This document shows, one piece after another, positions 20,159 through 29,865 of a stretch of DNA of 64,000 nt. The notes beneath the pieces are model-generated. The model had not been told where the DNA came from. It was given only the letters and a program-made list of their open reading frames with translations, and ran no database searches. Each line of letters begins with the position of its first letter. Position 1 is the first letter of the stretch. Source of the stretch: Erythrobacter sp. YJ-T3-07. GTDB lineage: Bacteria > Pseudomonadota > Alphaproteobacteria > Sphingomonadales > Sphingomonadaceae. The position numbers and the translations under genes were made by a program. The stretch spans positions 1,922,001-1,986,000 of the forward strand of contig NZ_JAEAGP010000001.1 in NCBI RefSeq assembly GCF_015999305.1, in the 5' to 3' direction.

Positions 20159-20893
20159 TCACCTCACCGCGGCGAGATCTTCGAGAAAGTCGCGAATCCG
20201 CTGCGCATTCACGCCCAGATCGCCGACCCCGACCCGGCTGACCGAGCGCATGTCGACCAGGCTGCGCCCGGCACCGTCGGGGCGCACGCGGAGCACCACC
20301 TCATCCTCGAACCGGATGTATGAGGCATAGGCAGTCGCCTCCAGCCGCCCCGCTTCGGGATCGACCGCGCGTATCGTCCAGCCGCGTTCCTTGGCCAGCG
20401 TCTCCGCATCGCGGATGGTCTGCGCGACCGGCCGATCGAGCACCACGCTACGCAGGTCGGGATAGCCGATCTCGTGCAGGCTCACCCATTCCGAAGGTTC
20501 GCTTAGCCCGCGCATATTGTCGTCCGGAAGGGTAATCGTCTCGAACTGCGGGACATCGGCGAGGTCGGTGGTGACGTCGTGGATCATCGGCGCATCAGCC
20601 CCCATGGCCACGCGAACCGCCAGCGAGCCGACGAACCCGACCGCGAACAGGAAGCCGATCAGTGCCGCCCGGCGCGCAGGCCATCCGGTACGCCAGTTGA
20701 GCAGCAGTGCGATGATCGCGATAACAAGCGCACCGACCATGACGGGCGCCGAGAGGGTGAGGTACTTGAAGCCTTCCAGCTTGCCGATGGTATCGAACCG
20801 CGCCAGCGTCATACCGGTAAATGCGGCAATCGTGCCGCCCAGCGCCAGCACCAGCGCGAGCCATGACAGGCCCCTGGTCCACTTGTGACTCAT
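20159..20893 (-). CDS. DUF1499-domain membrane protein
   Basis: 244 residues: three transmembrane helices (about 8-30, 45-67, 74-98), then a soluble domain with the DUF1499 pattern IHDVTTDLADVPQFE, RFEDEVVLRVRPDG and the end VDMRSVSRVGVGDLGVNAQRI. Function of the domain is not known; it occurs widely in alphaproteobacteria and in plant thylakoid proteins. A G-run (GGGGGGAA) lies eight bases before the ATG. The gene lies just downstream of tRNA-Arg on the same strand, and is convergent with mscS. Confidence 0.85.
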   Translation of the reverse strand: MSHKWTRGLSWLALVLALGGTIAAFTGMTLARFDTIGKLEGFKYLTLSAPVMVGALVIAIIALLLNWRTGWPARRAALIGFLFAVGFVGSLAVRVAMGADAPMIHDVTTDLADVPQFETITLPDDNMRGLSEPSEWVSLHEIGYPDLRSVVLDRPVAQTIRDAETLAKERGWTIRAVDPEAGRLEATAYASYIRFEDEVVLRVRPDGAGRSLVDMRSVSRVGVGDLGVNAQRIRDFLEDLAAVR

Positions 20894-20916
20894 CGTTCGT
20901 TCCCCCCGGATTGCTG

Positions 20917-20993
20917 TGGCGCGCCCTGCAGGATTCGAACCTGCGGCCTCAGGATTAGAAGTCCCGTGCTCTATCCAACTGAGCTAAGGGCGC
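20917..20993 (-). tRNA. tRNA-Arg (anticodon TCT)
   Basis: A complete cloverleaf on the minus strand: acceptor GCGCCCT with AGGGCGC, D-arm GCTC/GAGC, anticodon stem CGGGA/TCCTG with loop CTTCTAA giving anticodon TCT (reads AGA/AGG), T-arm GCAGG/CCTGC around TTCGAAT. Discriminator G and encoded CCA at 20917-20919. It reads rare codons in a GC-rich genome. Confidence 0.95.
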
Positions 20994-21069
20994 GTGTGCG
21001 ATGCGCATAGCCATCTTTGCGGCGGTGCAAAACCGGCTTATGCAAGGATTGGCTTCGGGGGGTGAAACG

Positions 21070-21807
21070 ATGTCGGACGAACCGGTGAAAACAGCGGACC
21101 AGAGCGCGCCCCGGCGCTTCAAGCATTACGATCGGATCATGGCGGCTTTCGTCACGATCCTGCTGCTGTCCAACCTGATCGGCGCGTCCAAGCCCAGCTA
21201 CGTGATCCTGCCGGGCGGGATGGAATGGAGCTTCGGTGCCGGGGTGCTGTTCTTCCCCGTCAGCTACATCATCGGCGACGTGCTGACCGAGGTTTACGGC
21301 TATGCCCGCGCACGCCGCGTGATCTGGACCGGCTTTGCCGCGCTGCTGTTCATGGCCTTCATGGCGTGGGCGGTGGTCTCGCTACCCGCCGCCGACGGGT
21401 GGGACGGGCAGGAGGCTTACGAGAAGGTCTTCGGCAACACATGGCGGATCGTCGCCGCCTCCATGATCGCGTTCTGGGCGGGTGAATTCGCCAATTCCTA
21501 TGTTCTTGCCAAGATGAAGGTCTGGACCAAGGGCAAGGCGCTTTGGACCCGCACCATCGGCTCTACCGTCGTTGGCCAGGGGCTCGACAGCCTGATCTTC
21601 TATCCGCTCGCGTTCTATGGCCTCGCGGGATGGCCGCCCGAGCTTCTGTGGCAGGTCGTCATCTCGCAATGGCTGATCAAGACCGCATGGGAAGCGATCC
21701 TGACCCCGTTCACCTATCTCGCGGTCAATTGGCTGAAGCGCGAGGAGGGTGTCGAAATCTTCGATACCGACACCAATTTCTCGCCCTTCGCGGCCGGTGA
21801 CCGCTAA
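21070..21807 (+). CDS. Queuosine precursor transporter (YhhQ/VUT family)
   Basis: 245 residues with six hydrophobic helices and the family signatures ILLLSNLIGASKP, FPVSYIIGDVLTEVYGYARARRVIW and GQGLDSLIFYPLAFYG. The family imports queuine-type 7-deazapurines (preQ0/preQ1) for tRNA queuosine modification. I start at ATG 21070, where GGGGGGTG lies seven bases upstream; the frame back to 21001 enters the tRNA-proximal sequence and has no support. It overlaps by four bases the stop of convergent ppx. No queuosine biosynthesis genes are near. Confidence 0.9.
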   Translation: MSDEPVKTADQSAPRRFKHYDRIMAAFVTILLLSNLIGASKPSYVILPGGMEWSFGAGVLFFPVSYIIGDVLTEVYGYARARRVIWTGFAALLFMAFMAWAVVSLPAADGWDGQEAYEKVFGNTWRIVAASMIAFWAGEFANSYVLAKMKVWTKGKALWTRTIGSTVVGQGLDSLIFYPLAFYGLAGWPPELLWQVVISQWLIKTAWEAILTPFTYLAVNWLKREEGVEIFDTDTNFSPFAAGDR

Positions 21808-23360
21808 CGCTCGATCTGCTGGTCCAGCAGCACGGTCGCTTCGCCCTTTTCGGGCAGCTTCTTCTCGCCCTTCACCCGCATCTTCGGCTCGAGCCCGAGA
21901 TGGGCGGCCAGTTGCGCGAGGTCGCGCTCGGTCGGCGGGCCGTAGAGCGCGGCGTGGCTCTTCGCGAGGGTCAGCACCAGCGCATCGTCCTCTCGCGTCA
22001 GACGCGTGGCGTCGAGCGAGCGTGCCGAGCCCGCACCCAGCCGCCGCGCAAGCCGCAGCCCCAGCCCCCAGGTGATCGCCTCGTCCAGCGCATCGTTCGA
22101 TGCCAACCTGGGGAGCATTTCGGGAAGCTCCAGCTGGTTGGAATTTGCGCAGATCGCGGCGGCCAGCATCGCGCGCCCTTCGGGCGAGATCGACAGCCAG
22201 CGCTTGTGCAGCGCCCAGTCCACCCCTTGCGTGACCCGCAGGTTCGGCTCGGTCTGCATCGCGGCCATACCAAGCATGATCGCCGCCAGCCGCAGCCGCT
22301 CCGCGCCCGTGCGCAGCGAACTGACGGTGTCCACGGTCCACCCGGCCACGCGGGTTGCCTGCAGGGCCGAGGCCCCCCGGCTTTCGGCGAAATCGACCAC
22401 GCCCGCCAGCAGCGGGTCCTGCGACAGCTGATAGGGGTCGATCCGGCCCATCATCAGCCCTTCGCGCAGACCCCACGCAGAGATCACGACCCGCTGGGGT
22501 TCGTAATGCTTCAGCAGCACGTGCAGCAGCTGTCCGGCGTCGGGCAGGCTCTCCACGCGCGAAGAGGCGATCCGCGGGTTCCCCCTGATCGTTTCGATAT
22601 CCGTTTTGGCGAGCGTCTTTACCAGATCGCCGGCATCGGCCCGGCTCATCGTGAAACCATGCGGATCGGTCAGCGGGAAGTCGGACCGGTCGCGGGCAAA
22701 CGCGGCGAGCGCGCGCCATGTGCCGCCGACCAGATACAGATCGCCCTCGCCGACAATCTCGGGAGCCTTCTTGCCGATCATCTTGCGCAGCTTGTCGCGC
22801 AGCTTGCTGCGGTCGCCGCCGCCCAGGCTCGGCAGTCGCAGGGTGCCCGCAGGGAGGCTGCAACCCTCGCCTACGGTACCGTCTTCCACCGGCACCAGTT
22901 CGAGGCTGCCGCCGCCGATATCGGCAACGATCCCGCGCGCGATCGGAAATGCGCCGAGCACGCCCTGCGCACTGTAGGTCGCCTCGTCCAGGCCACTCAG
23001 CAGCCGCGGTTCGAGGCCGAGAGACTTGACCTGCGCGAGGAATTCCTTGCCGTTCTTCGCGTCGCGCACCGCCGCAGTCGCCACGGTATCGACCCGCTTG
23101 ACCTCCAGGTCGGCCAGCAGCAGCGCGAAACGCTCCAGCCCCGCGAGGGCAAGCTCAATCGATTCATCGGCGAGCATCCCGTTCGCGTCCAGATCGCGGC
23201 CCAGCCGGGCGGTAACCTTCTCGTTGAACAGAATGCTTGGGGCGCGCGGCGGGCCGCCATAGATCACGAGCCGGACGGTGTTGGACCCGATATCGATGAT
23301 CGCGCCGAGCGGCTCCGAACCGGAAATGGTCGACCGGCCGCGCTTGTCCTTGCGTGCCAT
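21804..23360 (-). CDS. ppx: Exopolyphosphatase / guanosine pentaphosphatase family protein
   Basis: 518 residues. Actin-like ASKHA fold with IDIGSNTVRLVIYGG at about 21-35 and DIGGGSLEL at about 150-158 as phosphate-binding loops. The family cleaves inorganic polyphosphate or pppGpp. The C-terminal half (about 320-500) is the helical HD-like domain seen in long Ppx proteins. The start ATG 23360 overlaps the ppk1 stop by one base (TGATG), which makes synthesis and degradation of polyphosphate one translationally coupled unit. An upstream, out-of-register continuation of the frame into ppk1 was not used. The end is Lys/Glu-rich. Confidence 0.93.
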   Translation of the reverse strand: MARKDKRGRSTISGSEPLGAIIDIGSNTVRLVIYGGPPRAPSILFNEKVTARLGRDLDANGMLADESIELALAGLERFALLLADLEVKRVDTVATAAVRDAKNGKEFLAQVKSLGLEPRLLSGLDEATYSAQGVLGAFPIARGIVADIGGGSLELVPVEDGTVGEGCSLPAGTLRLPSLGGGDRSKLRDKLRKMIGKKAPEIVGEGDLYLVGGTWRALAAFARDRSDFPLTDPHGFTMSRADAGDLVKTLAKTDIETIRGNPRIASSRVESLPDAGQLLHVLLKHYEPQRVVISAWGLREGLMMGRIDPYQLSQDPLLAGVVDFAESRGASALQATRVAGWTVDTVSSLRTGAERLRLAAIMLGMAAMQTEPNLRVTQGVDWALHKRWLSISPEGRAMLAAAICANSNQLELPEMLPRLASNDALDEAITWGLGLRLARRLGAGSARSLDATRLTREDDALVLTLAKSHAALYGPPTERDLAQLAAHLGLEPKMRVKGEKKLPEKGEATVLLDQQIER

Positions 23361-25510
23361 CAGACAGCCCCCCGCCGCAGTGCCAGCGTCGGCACGCCGC
23401 CCGCCTCCAGCGCGCCACCGCGCCCGGAAAGTGAGGGATTGGTCATGAAATAGCGGTGGCAATTGAACGGCTTCTCGCCCGGATCGGCGCGCTCGTACGT
23501 CCCGTCGGGCTGGAGGAACCAGCTGCGCTCGTTATCAAGCAGATTGGCAAGCAACACCTGTTGCAGCACCTGATCGTGCACCGTGCTGTTCTCGATCGGG
23601 ACCAGCTGTTCCACCCGCCGGTCGAGGTTGCGTTCCATCATGTCCGCACTCGAAATATACACCTTGGTCTCCGCACCCGGAATCGCTGCGCCATTCGCGA
23701 ACGCATATATCCGGCTGTGTTCAAGAAAACGCCCGATAATCGATTTCACCCGGATATTCTCCGACATGCCGGGCACGCCGGGGCGCAGATTGCAGATGCC
23801 GCGCACCACCAGCTGGATCTCCACGCCCGCCTCGCTCGCGGCATAAAGCCGCTCGATTATCCCGTGGTCGGTCAGCTGGTTCATCTTGAGCCAGATCCCG
23901 CTCGGCTGGCCCTGGCGCGCGGCCTCCGCCTCTGCATCGATCCGCTCGTACAGCGTTTCGCGCAGGTCGATCGGGCTGATGGCGAGCAGTTCGGTGCCGC
24001 GCGGCTCGACATAGCCGGTCACGAAATTGAACAGCTTGGCCGCATCGCGCCCCAGCCGCGGATCGGCGGTGAAATAGCTGAGATCGGTATAGAACTTGGC
24101 GGTGACCGGGTGATAATTGCCGGTCCCGAAATGACAGTAGGTGCGAAAGCCCTCTTCCTCGCGGCGGACCACCATTGCGACCTTTGCGTGGGTCTTCCAG
24201 TCGACGAAACCGTAGATCACCTGCACGCCTGCGCGTTCCAGCTTGTTTGCCCAGTAGAGGTTCTGCTCCTCGTCGAAACGCGCCTTCAGCTCGACCACGG
24301 CGGTGACCGACTTGCCGTTCTCCGCCGCCTCGACCAGCGCCTCGATCACTTCGGACTGGTTGCCCGCGCGATAGAGCGACTGCTTGATCGCGACCACGTT
24401 GCGGTCGTTCGCCGCCTGCCGCACGAAATCGACCACCACATCGAAGCTTTCGTAGGGGTGGTGGATGATGATATCCTTTTCGCGGATCGCGGCGAAGCAA
24501 TCGCCGTCATGCTCGCGAATCCGCTCCGGATAACGGGGGGAATAGGCATCGAACTTGAGGTCTGGCCGATCCTCCCTGACGATGTCCGACAGGCCGGAAA
24601 TTCCCAGCATCCCGTCGATCTTCACGAAAGTCGCGCCCGGCGTTGCCAGCCGGTCGCGCAGCAGGGCCTCTGCGGTCGGGTCGAACTCGGTCTCCAGCTC
24701 CAGCTGGATCACCTGCCCGCGCCGCCGCCGCTGGATCGCGCTGCGGAAGGTGCGGACCAGATCCTCGGCCTCTTCCTCGATCTCGATATCGCTGTCGCGC
24801 AGCACGCGGAACACGCCGCTGCCGCGCATCTCGAAGCCGGGGAACAGGTGTTCGGCAAAGCGGGTGATGAGGTTCTCGATCCCGATATAGATCGCCTCTT
24901 CACCGGGCACGCGCAGGAAGCGCGGCAGGGCCGAGGGGATCAGCACCATCTCGACCAGCTCTTCCTCCTGGTTCGCCTTGATCTCCTCCCGGCGTACGGT
25001 GAACAGCACGCCCAGCCCTTCGTTGGCGATGAAGGGAAAGGGATGCGCCGGGTCGAGCGCCTGTGGCGTGATCACCGGCATGATCTCGTCGAGGAAATGC
25101 CGCCGCAGCCATTCGTGCGCCTCGCGGTCGATCCGCCGGTCGTCGGCCATGTGGATGCCCGCCTCGGCGAGCATTTCGCGAAGGTCGCGCAGCGTCTTCT
25201 GCTGGCGTTCGTTGAGCGCGGCGAGCCGCGCGCGAATCTCCGACAGCTGCTGCGCGGGCGTCAGCCCGTCGACCGAAGGCTTGTCGATCCCGCGCTGGAC
25301 CTGCCCGACAAGGCCGGCCACCCGGATCATCATGAATTCGTCGAGATTGCTGCCGGATATGGACAGGAAGCGCAGCCGTTCGAGCAGCGGGTAATCGGGA
25401 TTGCGCGCCTCCGACAGAACCCTGTCGTTGAAGGCCAGCCAGCTCAGTTCGCGGTTGAAGAAACGCGCACTGGTATCGCGGTCGGAGCTGGCGCTTAGCG
25501 GGGTGTCCAT
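23360..25510 (-). CDS. ppk1: Polyphosphate kinase 1
   Basis: 716 residues; makes long-chain polyphosphate from ATP at the membrane. N-terminal FFNRELSWLAFNDRVLSEA marks the family; the phosphohistidine motif CHFGTGNYHPVTAKFYTDLS is near residue 445, and the C-terminal phospholipase-D-like domain with IIGRFLEHSRIYAF is present. Length is normal. It is first in the ppk1-ppx pair. A 134-base gap separates its start from the end of the virB11 gene on the same strand; nothing that looks like a T4SS gene lies there, so ppk1 may have its own promoter. Confidence 0.97.
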   Translation of the reverse strand: MDTPLSASSDRDTSARFFNRELSWLAFNDRVLSEARNPDYPLLERLRFLSISGSNLDEFMMIRVAGLVGQVQRGIDKPSVDGLTPAQQLSEIRARLAALNERQQKTLRDLREMLAEAGIHMADDRRIDREAHEWLRRHFLDEIMPVITPQALDPAHPFPFIANEGLGVLFTVRREEIKANQEEELVEMVLIPSALPRFLRVPGEEAIYIGIENLITRFAEHLFPGFEMRGSGVFRVLRDSDIEIEEEAEDLVRTFRSAIQRRRRGQVIQLELETEFDPTAEALLRDRLATPGATFVKIDGMLGISGLSDIVREDRPDLKFDAYSPRYPERIREHDGDCFAAIREKDIIIHHPYESFDVVVDFVRQAANDRNVVAIKQSLYRAGNQSEVIEALVEAAENGKSVTAVVELKARFDEEQNLYWANKLERAGVQVIYGFVDWKTHAKVAMVVRREEEGFRTYCHFGTGNYHPVTAKFYTDLSYFTADPRLGRDAAKLFNFVTGYVEPRGTELLAISPIDLRETLYERIDAEAEAARQGQPSGIWLKMNQLTDHGIIERLYAASEAGVEIQLVVRGICNLRPGVPGMSENIRVKSIIGRFLEHSRIYAFANGAAIPGAETKVYISSADMMERNLDRRVEQLVPIENSTVHDQVLQQVLLANLLDNERSWFLQPDGTYERADPGEKPFNCHRYFMTNPSLSGRGGALEAGGVPTLALRRGAV

Positions 25511-25644
25511 CGGGCTTCGGCACTCGCTTCGATACTGGGCGGCTCACCGGCGCCCGCGCGGCGGGGTGAGGCGCATGGGGGTTTCGGGCGCGCATCTATC
25601 GGCTGGCAACGCGACTGACCAGCCTGCGCGATGGCTTCGTCAGC

Positions 25645-26685
25645 CTACCAGGCGTCCGATTTCAACAGATCGGCGCTGCGCGCGATCTGGGCGATACCGC
25701 GCTTGCCATCCGCGCCGCGGCCCAGCTGGACGATCACGTCGATCACGCTGGCGGCGTAGGCGATGATGTCCCTGCGCGACAGGCCGATGCCGGTCTGCAT
25801 GACCATCAGCGATAGCTGTTCCAGCGCGCCGTGGAGCGAATTGGCGTGTAAGGTCGAAAAGCTGCCCGGATGGCCGGTGTTGATCGCCCGCAGGAAGCTG
25901 ACGCTTTCCTCGCCGCGCAGCTCGCCCAGCACGATCCGGTCGGGCCGCAGGCGCAGCGCAGCCTGGAGCAATTCGTTGGCGGTCACCTTGGCCTCGCCCA
26001 GTTCGCCCTTCACCGCTACCAGCCCGACGCCGTTTTCGCCCGGCAGCTTGAGCTCGGGCGTATCCTCGACCAGCACGACGCGCTGGTCATTCGGGATTTC
26101 GCCGAGCATCGCATTCAGGAAGGTAGTCTTGCCGGTGCTGGTCCCGCCCGAGATCAGGATCGTCTGGCGCTGCAGGATCGCCTCGCGCAGAAACGCGATC
26201 GGCTCTGCCTGCGGATCGGGCATCGCAGCCTTTTCCTGCTGCTTGAGCGGGCCGGTGTCGTAGGCGTCCAATGGCAAATCGAGCCGCCGGTGGCGGCGGA
26301 TCGCCATCACCCAGTGCTTGCGGGCTGCGGGCGGTCCGCAGAACTGGACGCGCGCGCCATCGGGCAGCGTCGCGCCGAGCAGCGGATGTTCGCGGTTGAT
26401 CCCCTGATGGCTGACCCGCGCGACCTGTTCGGCCAGCCGCTGAACCAGCATGTCGGTAATCGCGTCGGTCTCGATCCGCTGCATCCCGCCCGGCGTGGCG
26501 GCATCCTCGATCCAAACCTCGCCGGGACGGTTGACGATGATCTCGGTCACCGTGTCCCGGTCGAGCCACTGGCGGAACGGCGCGAGATAGGCGTCAAGAT
26601 AGACGCTCCCGCCGCCCGTCGCGCCCGGCACCTGCCGGTCGGCAGCACCGCTCGCAGGGTTCAGAGGCTGGATATCGGCACTCAT
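25645..26685 (-). CDS. virB11: VirB11-type traffic ATPase of the type IV secretion system
   Basis: 346 residues. Walker A GGTSTGKTT near 180-188, Asp box LVEDTPELKLP, His box NTGHPGSFSTLHANS and Walker B LGELRGEE define the VirB11 hexameric ATPase that powers pilus assembly and substrate transfer at the inner membrane. N-terminal 25 residues are Ala/Gly-rich and variable. It is the last gene of the virB operon, 21 bases after virB10, with a weak ribosome site. Downstream there is no virD4 coupling protein; ppk1 follows. Confidence 0.94.
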   Translation of the reverse strand: MSADIQPLNPASGAADRQVPGATGGGSVYLDAYLAPFRQWLDRDTVTEIIVNRPGEVWIEDAATPGGMQRIETDAITDMLVQRLAEQVARVSHQGINREHPLLGATLPDGARVQFCGPPAARKHWVMAIRRHRRLDLPLDAYDTGPLKQQEKAAMPDPQAEPIAFLREAILQRQTILISGGTSTGKTTFLNAMLGEIPNDQRVVLVEDTPELKLPGENGVGLVAVKGELGEAKVTANELLQAALRLRPDRIVLGELRGEESVSFLRAINTGHPGSFSTLHANSLHGALEQLSLMVMQTGIGLSRRDIIAYAASVIDVIVQLGRGADGKRGIAQIARSADLLKSDAW

Positions 26686-26706
26686 GATCGGTCGTTCGCC
26701 CAGTGC

Positions 26707-27855
26707 TCAGACGCCGGAGAAATCGAGGTCGCGCGCGGTGAACACGCGGATCGGCTCGCCCTGGCGCACCCGCACCACGGGGCCGAGCTGGCTGTCCTGC
26801 GACACGGCAGCGGCCGCCGCCGCCTGCCCGCCACCACCGACGATGACCGAGGCGCCGCCCGATCCGATCGCCGACAGGCCGCCGACCACCGAGAGGAGCA
26901 TCGCGGACCCGAAGCGCTGGAAGAAACGGCTGTCGACATCGCCAGGCAGGCCGGTGGTGCCATCGAAGCCGATCCCCGGCGATTGCAGGTTCACGCTCGC
27001 TCCATCAGGGCGGATCAGGCGCGTCCAGATCACGTAGGCGCGCTTCTGCCCCGCCTGCAGGCCGGACTGGTACTGGCCGACGAGGCGGCTGGAGCGCGGG
27101 ATCAGCACGTTCTTGCCATTGAAGCTCTTCACATCCTGGCTCACCACCGCACGCACATAGCCGGGCACGTCGGTATCGATCGCGGTTTCGAGAATCGCGG
27201 GGATCAACGTGCCCTGCGTCACCGTGGTGCCCGGATTGGCCATCGCCTGCGCGCGCGCGGTGCTGCCGCCGACGCCGCCCACGCGGCTGGCGAAGTCGCC
27301 CGCCGCAGTGCCGGTCGCGCCATTGCTGCCGGGACCGGCGGCGGCCTCGGGCAGCGCGCTGGTGGGCACGCTGGCGACCGCCCTGCCCGACGCGTCGAAC
27401 ACGATTGTCGGGCTGTTGTTGGGGTTGGACGCGGTGCCCGGCGCAAGGTTGGGATTGTTGGAGAGGATCGGAGCGGGCGCAGGGTCCGCGCGGACGACCT
27501 GCTGCTGCGGTGCAGCGCCGGTCGTGACCGGGGCCGGGTCTACCGTGATCGCGGCGGGGGCCGCGCCGGCATCGGCCGCCACATCGCCCGCAGGAGTAGC
27601 GTCCGCGTCATCCAGCCGCGCGCTGTTCATGCTCCACAGCGTGACCAGGCCGAGAGCGGCGACGATCGCAATCCCCGCGACCATGCCCATCGTGTCCGAG
27701 CTCTTCTTGTTCGCTACGCTGGGCAGCACGCTGCGGCTGGCGAGGTCGATCACCTCCGCACTCTGGTTCTCGCGCGGGTCGGTATCGTGAGCCCCGTTGG
27801 CAAAATCGCCATCGGTGGGGCGCTTCTTGGGCGGCATCTTCATTGCGAGGCGCAT
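26707..27855 (-). CDS. virB10: VirB10/TrbI-type T4SS core protein
   Basis: 382 residues. Short cytoplasmic N-terminus, one transmembrane helix (about 44-64), a Pro/Ala/Thr linker to about 190, then the TrbI domain with GTLIPAILETAIDTDVPGYV and the C-terminal GGGASVIVGGGG and RIFTARDLDF region (outer-membrane pore in the family). It spans the envelope as part of the VirB7-9-10 core. Start ATG 27855 is chosen for GGAAGGGAA upstream. A longer frame overlaps virB9 without support. Spacing to virB9 is 25 bases. Confidence 0.92.
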   Translation of the reverse strand: MRLAMKMPPKKRPTDGDFANGAHDTDPRENQSAEVIDLASRSVLPSVANKKSSDTMGMVAGIAIVAALGLVTLWSMNSARLDDADATPAGDVAADAGAAPAAITVDPAPVTTGAAPQQQVVRADPAPAPILSNNPNLAPGTASNPNNSPTIVFDASGRAVASVPTSALPEAAAGPGSNGATGTAAGDFASRVGGVGGSTARAQAMANPGTTVTQGTLIPAILETAIDTDVPGYVRAVVSQDVKSFNGKNVLIPRSSRLVGQYQSGLQAGQKRAYVIWTRLIRPDGASVNLQSPGIGFDGTTGLPGDVDSRFFQRFGSAMLLSVVGGLSAIGSGGASVIVGGGGQAAAAAAVSQDSQLGPVVRVRQGEPIRVFTARDLDFSGV

Positions 27856-27880
27856 AGTTCGCTTCCCTTCCTCGGCGGCC

Positions 27881-28660
27881 CTAGCGGCCACCCCCGACCG
27901 GCCCGCTCGCAGCGGTTGCCCGGACCGGACCATTGTTCACCAATACAGCTTTCTCGCGGCCCGAACGCAGGATGATCTGCCTCGGCACGCCATCGACGAT
28001 CACCGTGTCTCCGCGCACGGTGGAGTTTACCGGGCCTTCGTCGCCCTCGTAATTCTCGATCAAAATCGCGGGCACGGGCCGCTCCTGCTCCCACCTGAGG
28101 TAGGTCGATCGGCCGTCGTCGTAGACCTCGTCGGGATACAGCTCTCGCTGGCCCTCGGGCTCCCACTTGAAGTTGAGCAGCGCGGGGTCGACCACCGCCA
28201 GCGGATCGTTCGCCGCCGCCAGCTCGACCGGATTGGCCTCCTGCGCAGGCCCCGCCGCAAGCTTTGCACCGGCCTCTTCGGGCGGCGGCTCCGGATAGGT
28301 GAAACGCAGCACATACAGCGGCTTGGCACGCGGACTTGCGACCAGATCGAACAGGTAGGTGTGGCGGTTGGTGACCACGGTCATGTTGGTCTGCGCGCTG
28401 GGCTCCAGCGGTTTGACGAACAGCAGGTTGGCGCGCTGGTTGGGGGTCACCTGCCAGGCATTGGAATCGCCGATAGCGACATTCTCGATCGATTCATCCT
28501 CGCCGAACTGGATCGTCGCCTGAACCTTGGTCTTGCCCTGGATCACCACGACCTCGTCGGGATCGTACAGCCGTTCGACCAGCCGCGGGTCGTCGGCCAG
28601 AGCCGGGCTCGTGACCATCACTGCAAGGAAGGCGAGCGCTGTGTAACGCGCGGCGATCAT
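27881..28660 (-). CDS. virB9: VirB9/TrbG-type T4SS core protein
   Basis: 259 residues with a signal peptide (cleavage near ALADDP, residue 22) and the CagX/VirB9 pattern: DERLYDPDEVVV-like start, QATIQFGEDESIENVAIGDS, NRHTYLFDLV and a C-terminal beta domain with DDGRSTYLRWE (outer-membrane core binding site). It forms the outer ring with VirB10 and normally with lipoprotein VirB7, which is not seen here. The start overlaps the virB6 stop by four bases. Confidence 0.92.
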   Translation of the reverse strand: MIAARYTALAFLAVMVTSPALADDPRLVERLYDPDEVVVIQGKTKVQATIQFGEDESIENVAIGDSNAWQVTPNQRANLLFVKPLEPSAQTNMTVVTNRHTYLFDLVASPRAKPLYVLRFTYPEPPPEEAGAKLAAGPAQEANPVELAAANDPLAVVDPALLNFKWEPEGQRELYPDEVYDDGRSTYLRWEQERPVPAILIENYEGDEGPVNSTVRGDTVIVDGVPRQIILRSGREKAVLVNNGPVRATAASGPVGGGR

Positions 28661-29865
28661 TTCATTTTCTCCGTCTGGCGTCCTGCGCCCGAAGCGCCGG
28701 ATGCAGTCTTGAACCGCGTGCCCAGGCCGCTGGTGCGCGAGGCTGCCTTGCTGGCCACGCCAGCATGTCCATCCCCTGAAGAGGTGGCGTAAACCTTGGT
28801 CACGCGGGCACCGCCGGAGCCATCCGTACCGCCCCGATTGCCAAGATCGTTTGCCGCCATGTTGGGGGTGGCGACAACCACCGCCGTGCGGCGCGCCGCG
28901 CTCGACTGCGCGGGGGCAGAGGCGCTGGCGTTGTTGTAAAGGCTGGAGGCAGCGGCGGCGGGAGCGGGCGCAGCGGCACCCGACCGGCCGCGATCACGCT
29001 CGCTGTCGGAATTGGCGAGGCCGAACACAGTCCACCCGCCTACCAGCGTGCCCATCACCTTCAGCACCATCACCATCAGCGCGACATGCACCGCGCCGAT
29101 CATGAAGAAGGCCATCGCCGCGCGCGCCGGGATGTCTCCGGGTACGGCGACCAGCGAGGCCAGGATCGGCACCGACATTTCCAGCATGATCGACCCGCCC
29201 AGCACCGCGAACAGCGGGGTCAGCCCCATCATCGTCAGCCCCTTGAGCCAGCCCACGAACAGACCGCGCGTGCCATCGAACAGTGCCATCACCAGGAAGA
29301 TCGGCCCGAGCGCGACCAGCAGCGCGAGCGCGATCCGCGCGGTCACCAGCAGGCCCACGGTGCCCAGCATGAACAGCAGCGCACCCATCCACAGCATCCC
29401 AGCGGGCGAGAAAGTCTCGATATCGGTCTGCCCTTCACTCGCCTGCTGCACGGCGGCGAAGACGACGTCGATCTTGCTCGCGAAGGTCTGCGTGGCGGAG
29501 CCGCTGTCTCCGGTCAGCACGCTCGCCAGCCAGTCCGGCCCTTCGACGAAGATGTTCCAGAACACCGCCTGATAGGCGATCCAGCTGGTCACGAAGGTCA
29601 GCACCAGGCCGATCCGCAGCATCCGCGGGGTCAGCGTGCTGACACCCAGCGTGCTGCGCCCCGTCACCAGCTGGATCGCGAAGAATGCGACATACAGCGT
29701 CAGCATGATGGTCAGCACGGTGACCAGCACGCCGCCCGGCGCGAACAGCCGCCCGAAGGTGGTGCCCGTCACATCGGCGGCAACGCAATTGACCGCCTCC
29801 AGCGCGGCGGCAACGCCGCCCGCGGCCTCGGACATCGCCAGATCGCAGGCGCCGGTCGGGGTCAT
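28657..29865 (-). CDS. virB6: VirB6/TrbL-type T4SS inner-membrane protein
   Basis: 402 residues with about six hydrophobic helices (roughly 48-300), including the VirB6 hallmarks FNIFVEGPDWL-like loop and PIFLVMALFDGTRGLFVGWLKG. The C-terminal 110 residues are an Ala/Ser/Gly-rich hydrophilic tail. VirB6 forms the inner-membrane channel portion. Its start overlaps the virB4 stop and its stop overlaps the virB9 start by four bases each, so the three are coupled. In most VirB clusters VirB8 would come next; it is missing. Confidence 0.9.
   Translation of the reverse strand: MTPTGACDLAMSEAAGGVAAALEAVNCVAADVTGTTFGRLFAPGGVLVTVLTIMLTLYVAFFAIQLVTGRSTLGVSTLTPRMLRIGLVLTFVTSWIAYQAVFWNIFVEGPDWLASVLTGDSGSATQTFASKIDVVFAAVQQASEGQTDIETFSPAGMLWMGALLFMLGTVGLLVTARIALALLVALGPIFLVMALFDGTRGLFVGWLKGLTMMGLTPLFAVLGGSIMLEMSVPILASLVAVPGDIPARAAMAFFMIGAVHVALMVMVLKVMGTLVGGWTVFGLANSDSERDRGRSGAAAPAPAAAASSLYNNASASAPAQSSAARRTAVVVATPNMAANDLGNRGGTDGSGGARVTKVYATSSGDGHAGVASKAASRTSGLGTRFKTASGASGAGRQTEKMK

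Noticed and set aside
25511..25644. Possible missing T4SS gene between virB11 and ppk1
   Set aside because: 134 bases with no plausible coding frame or ribosome site.
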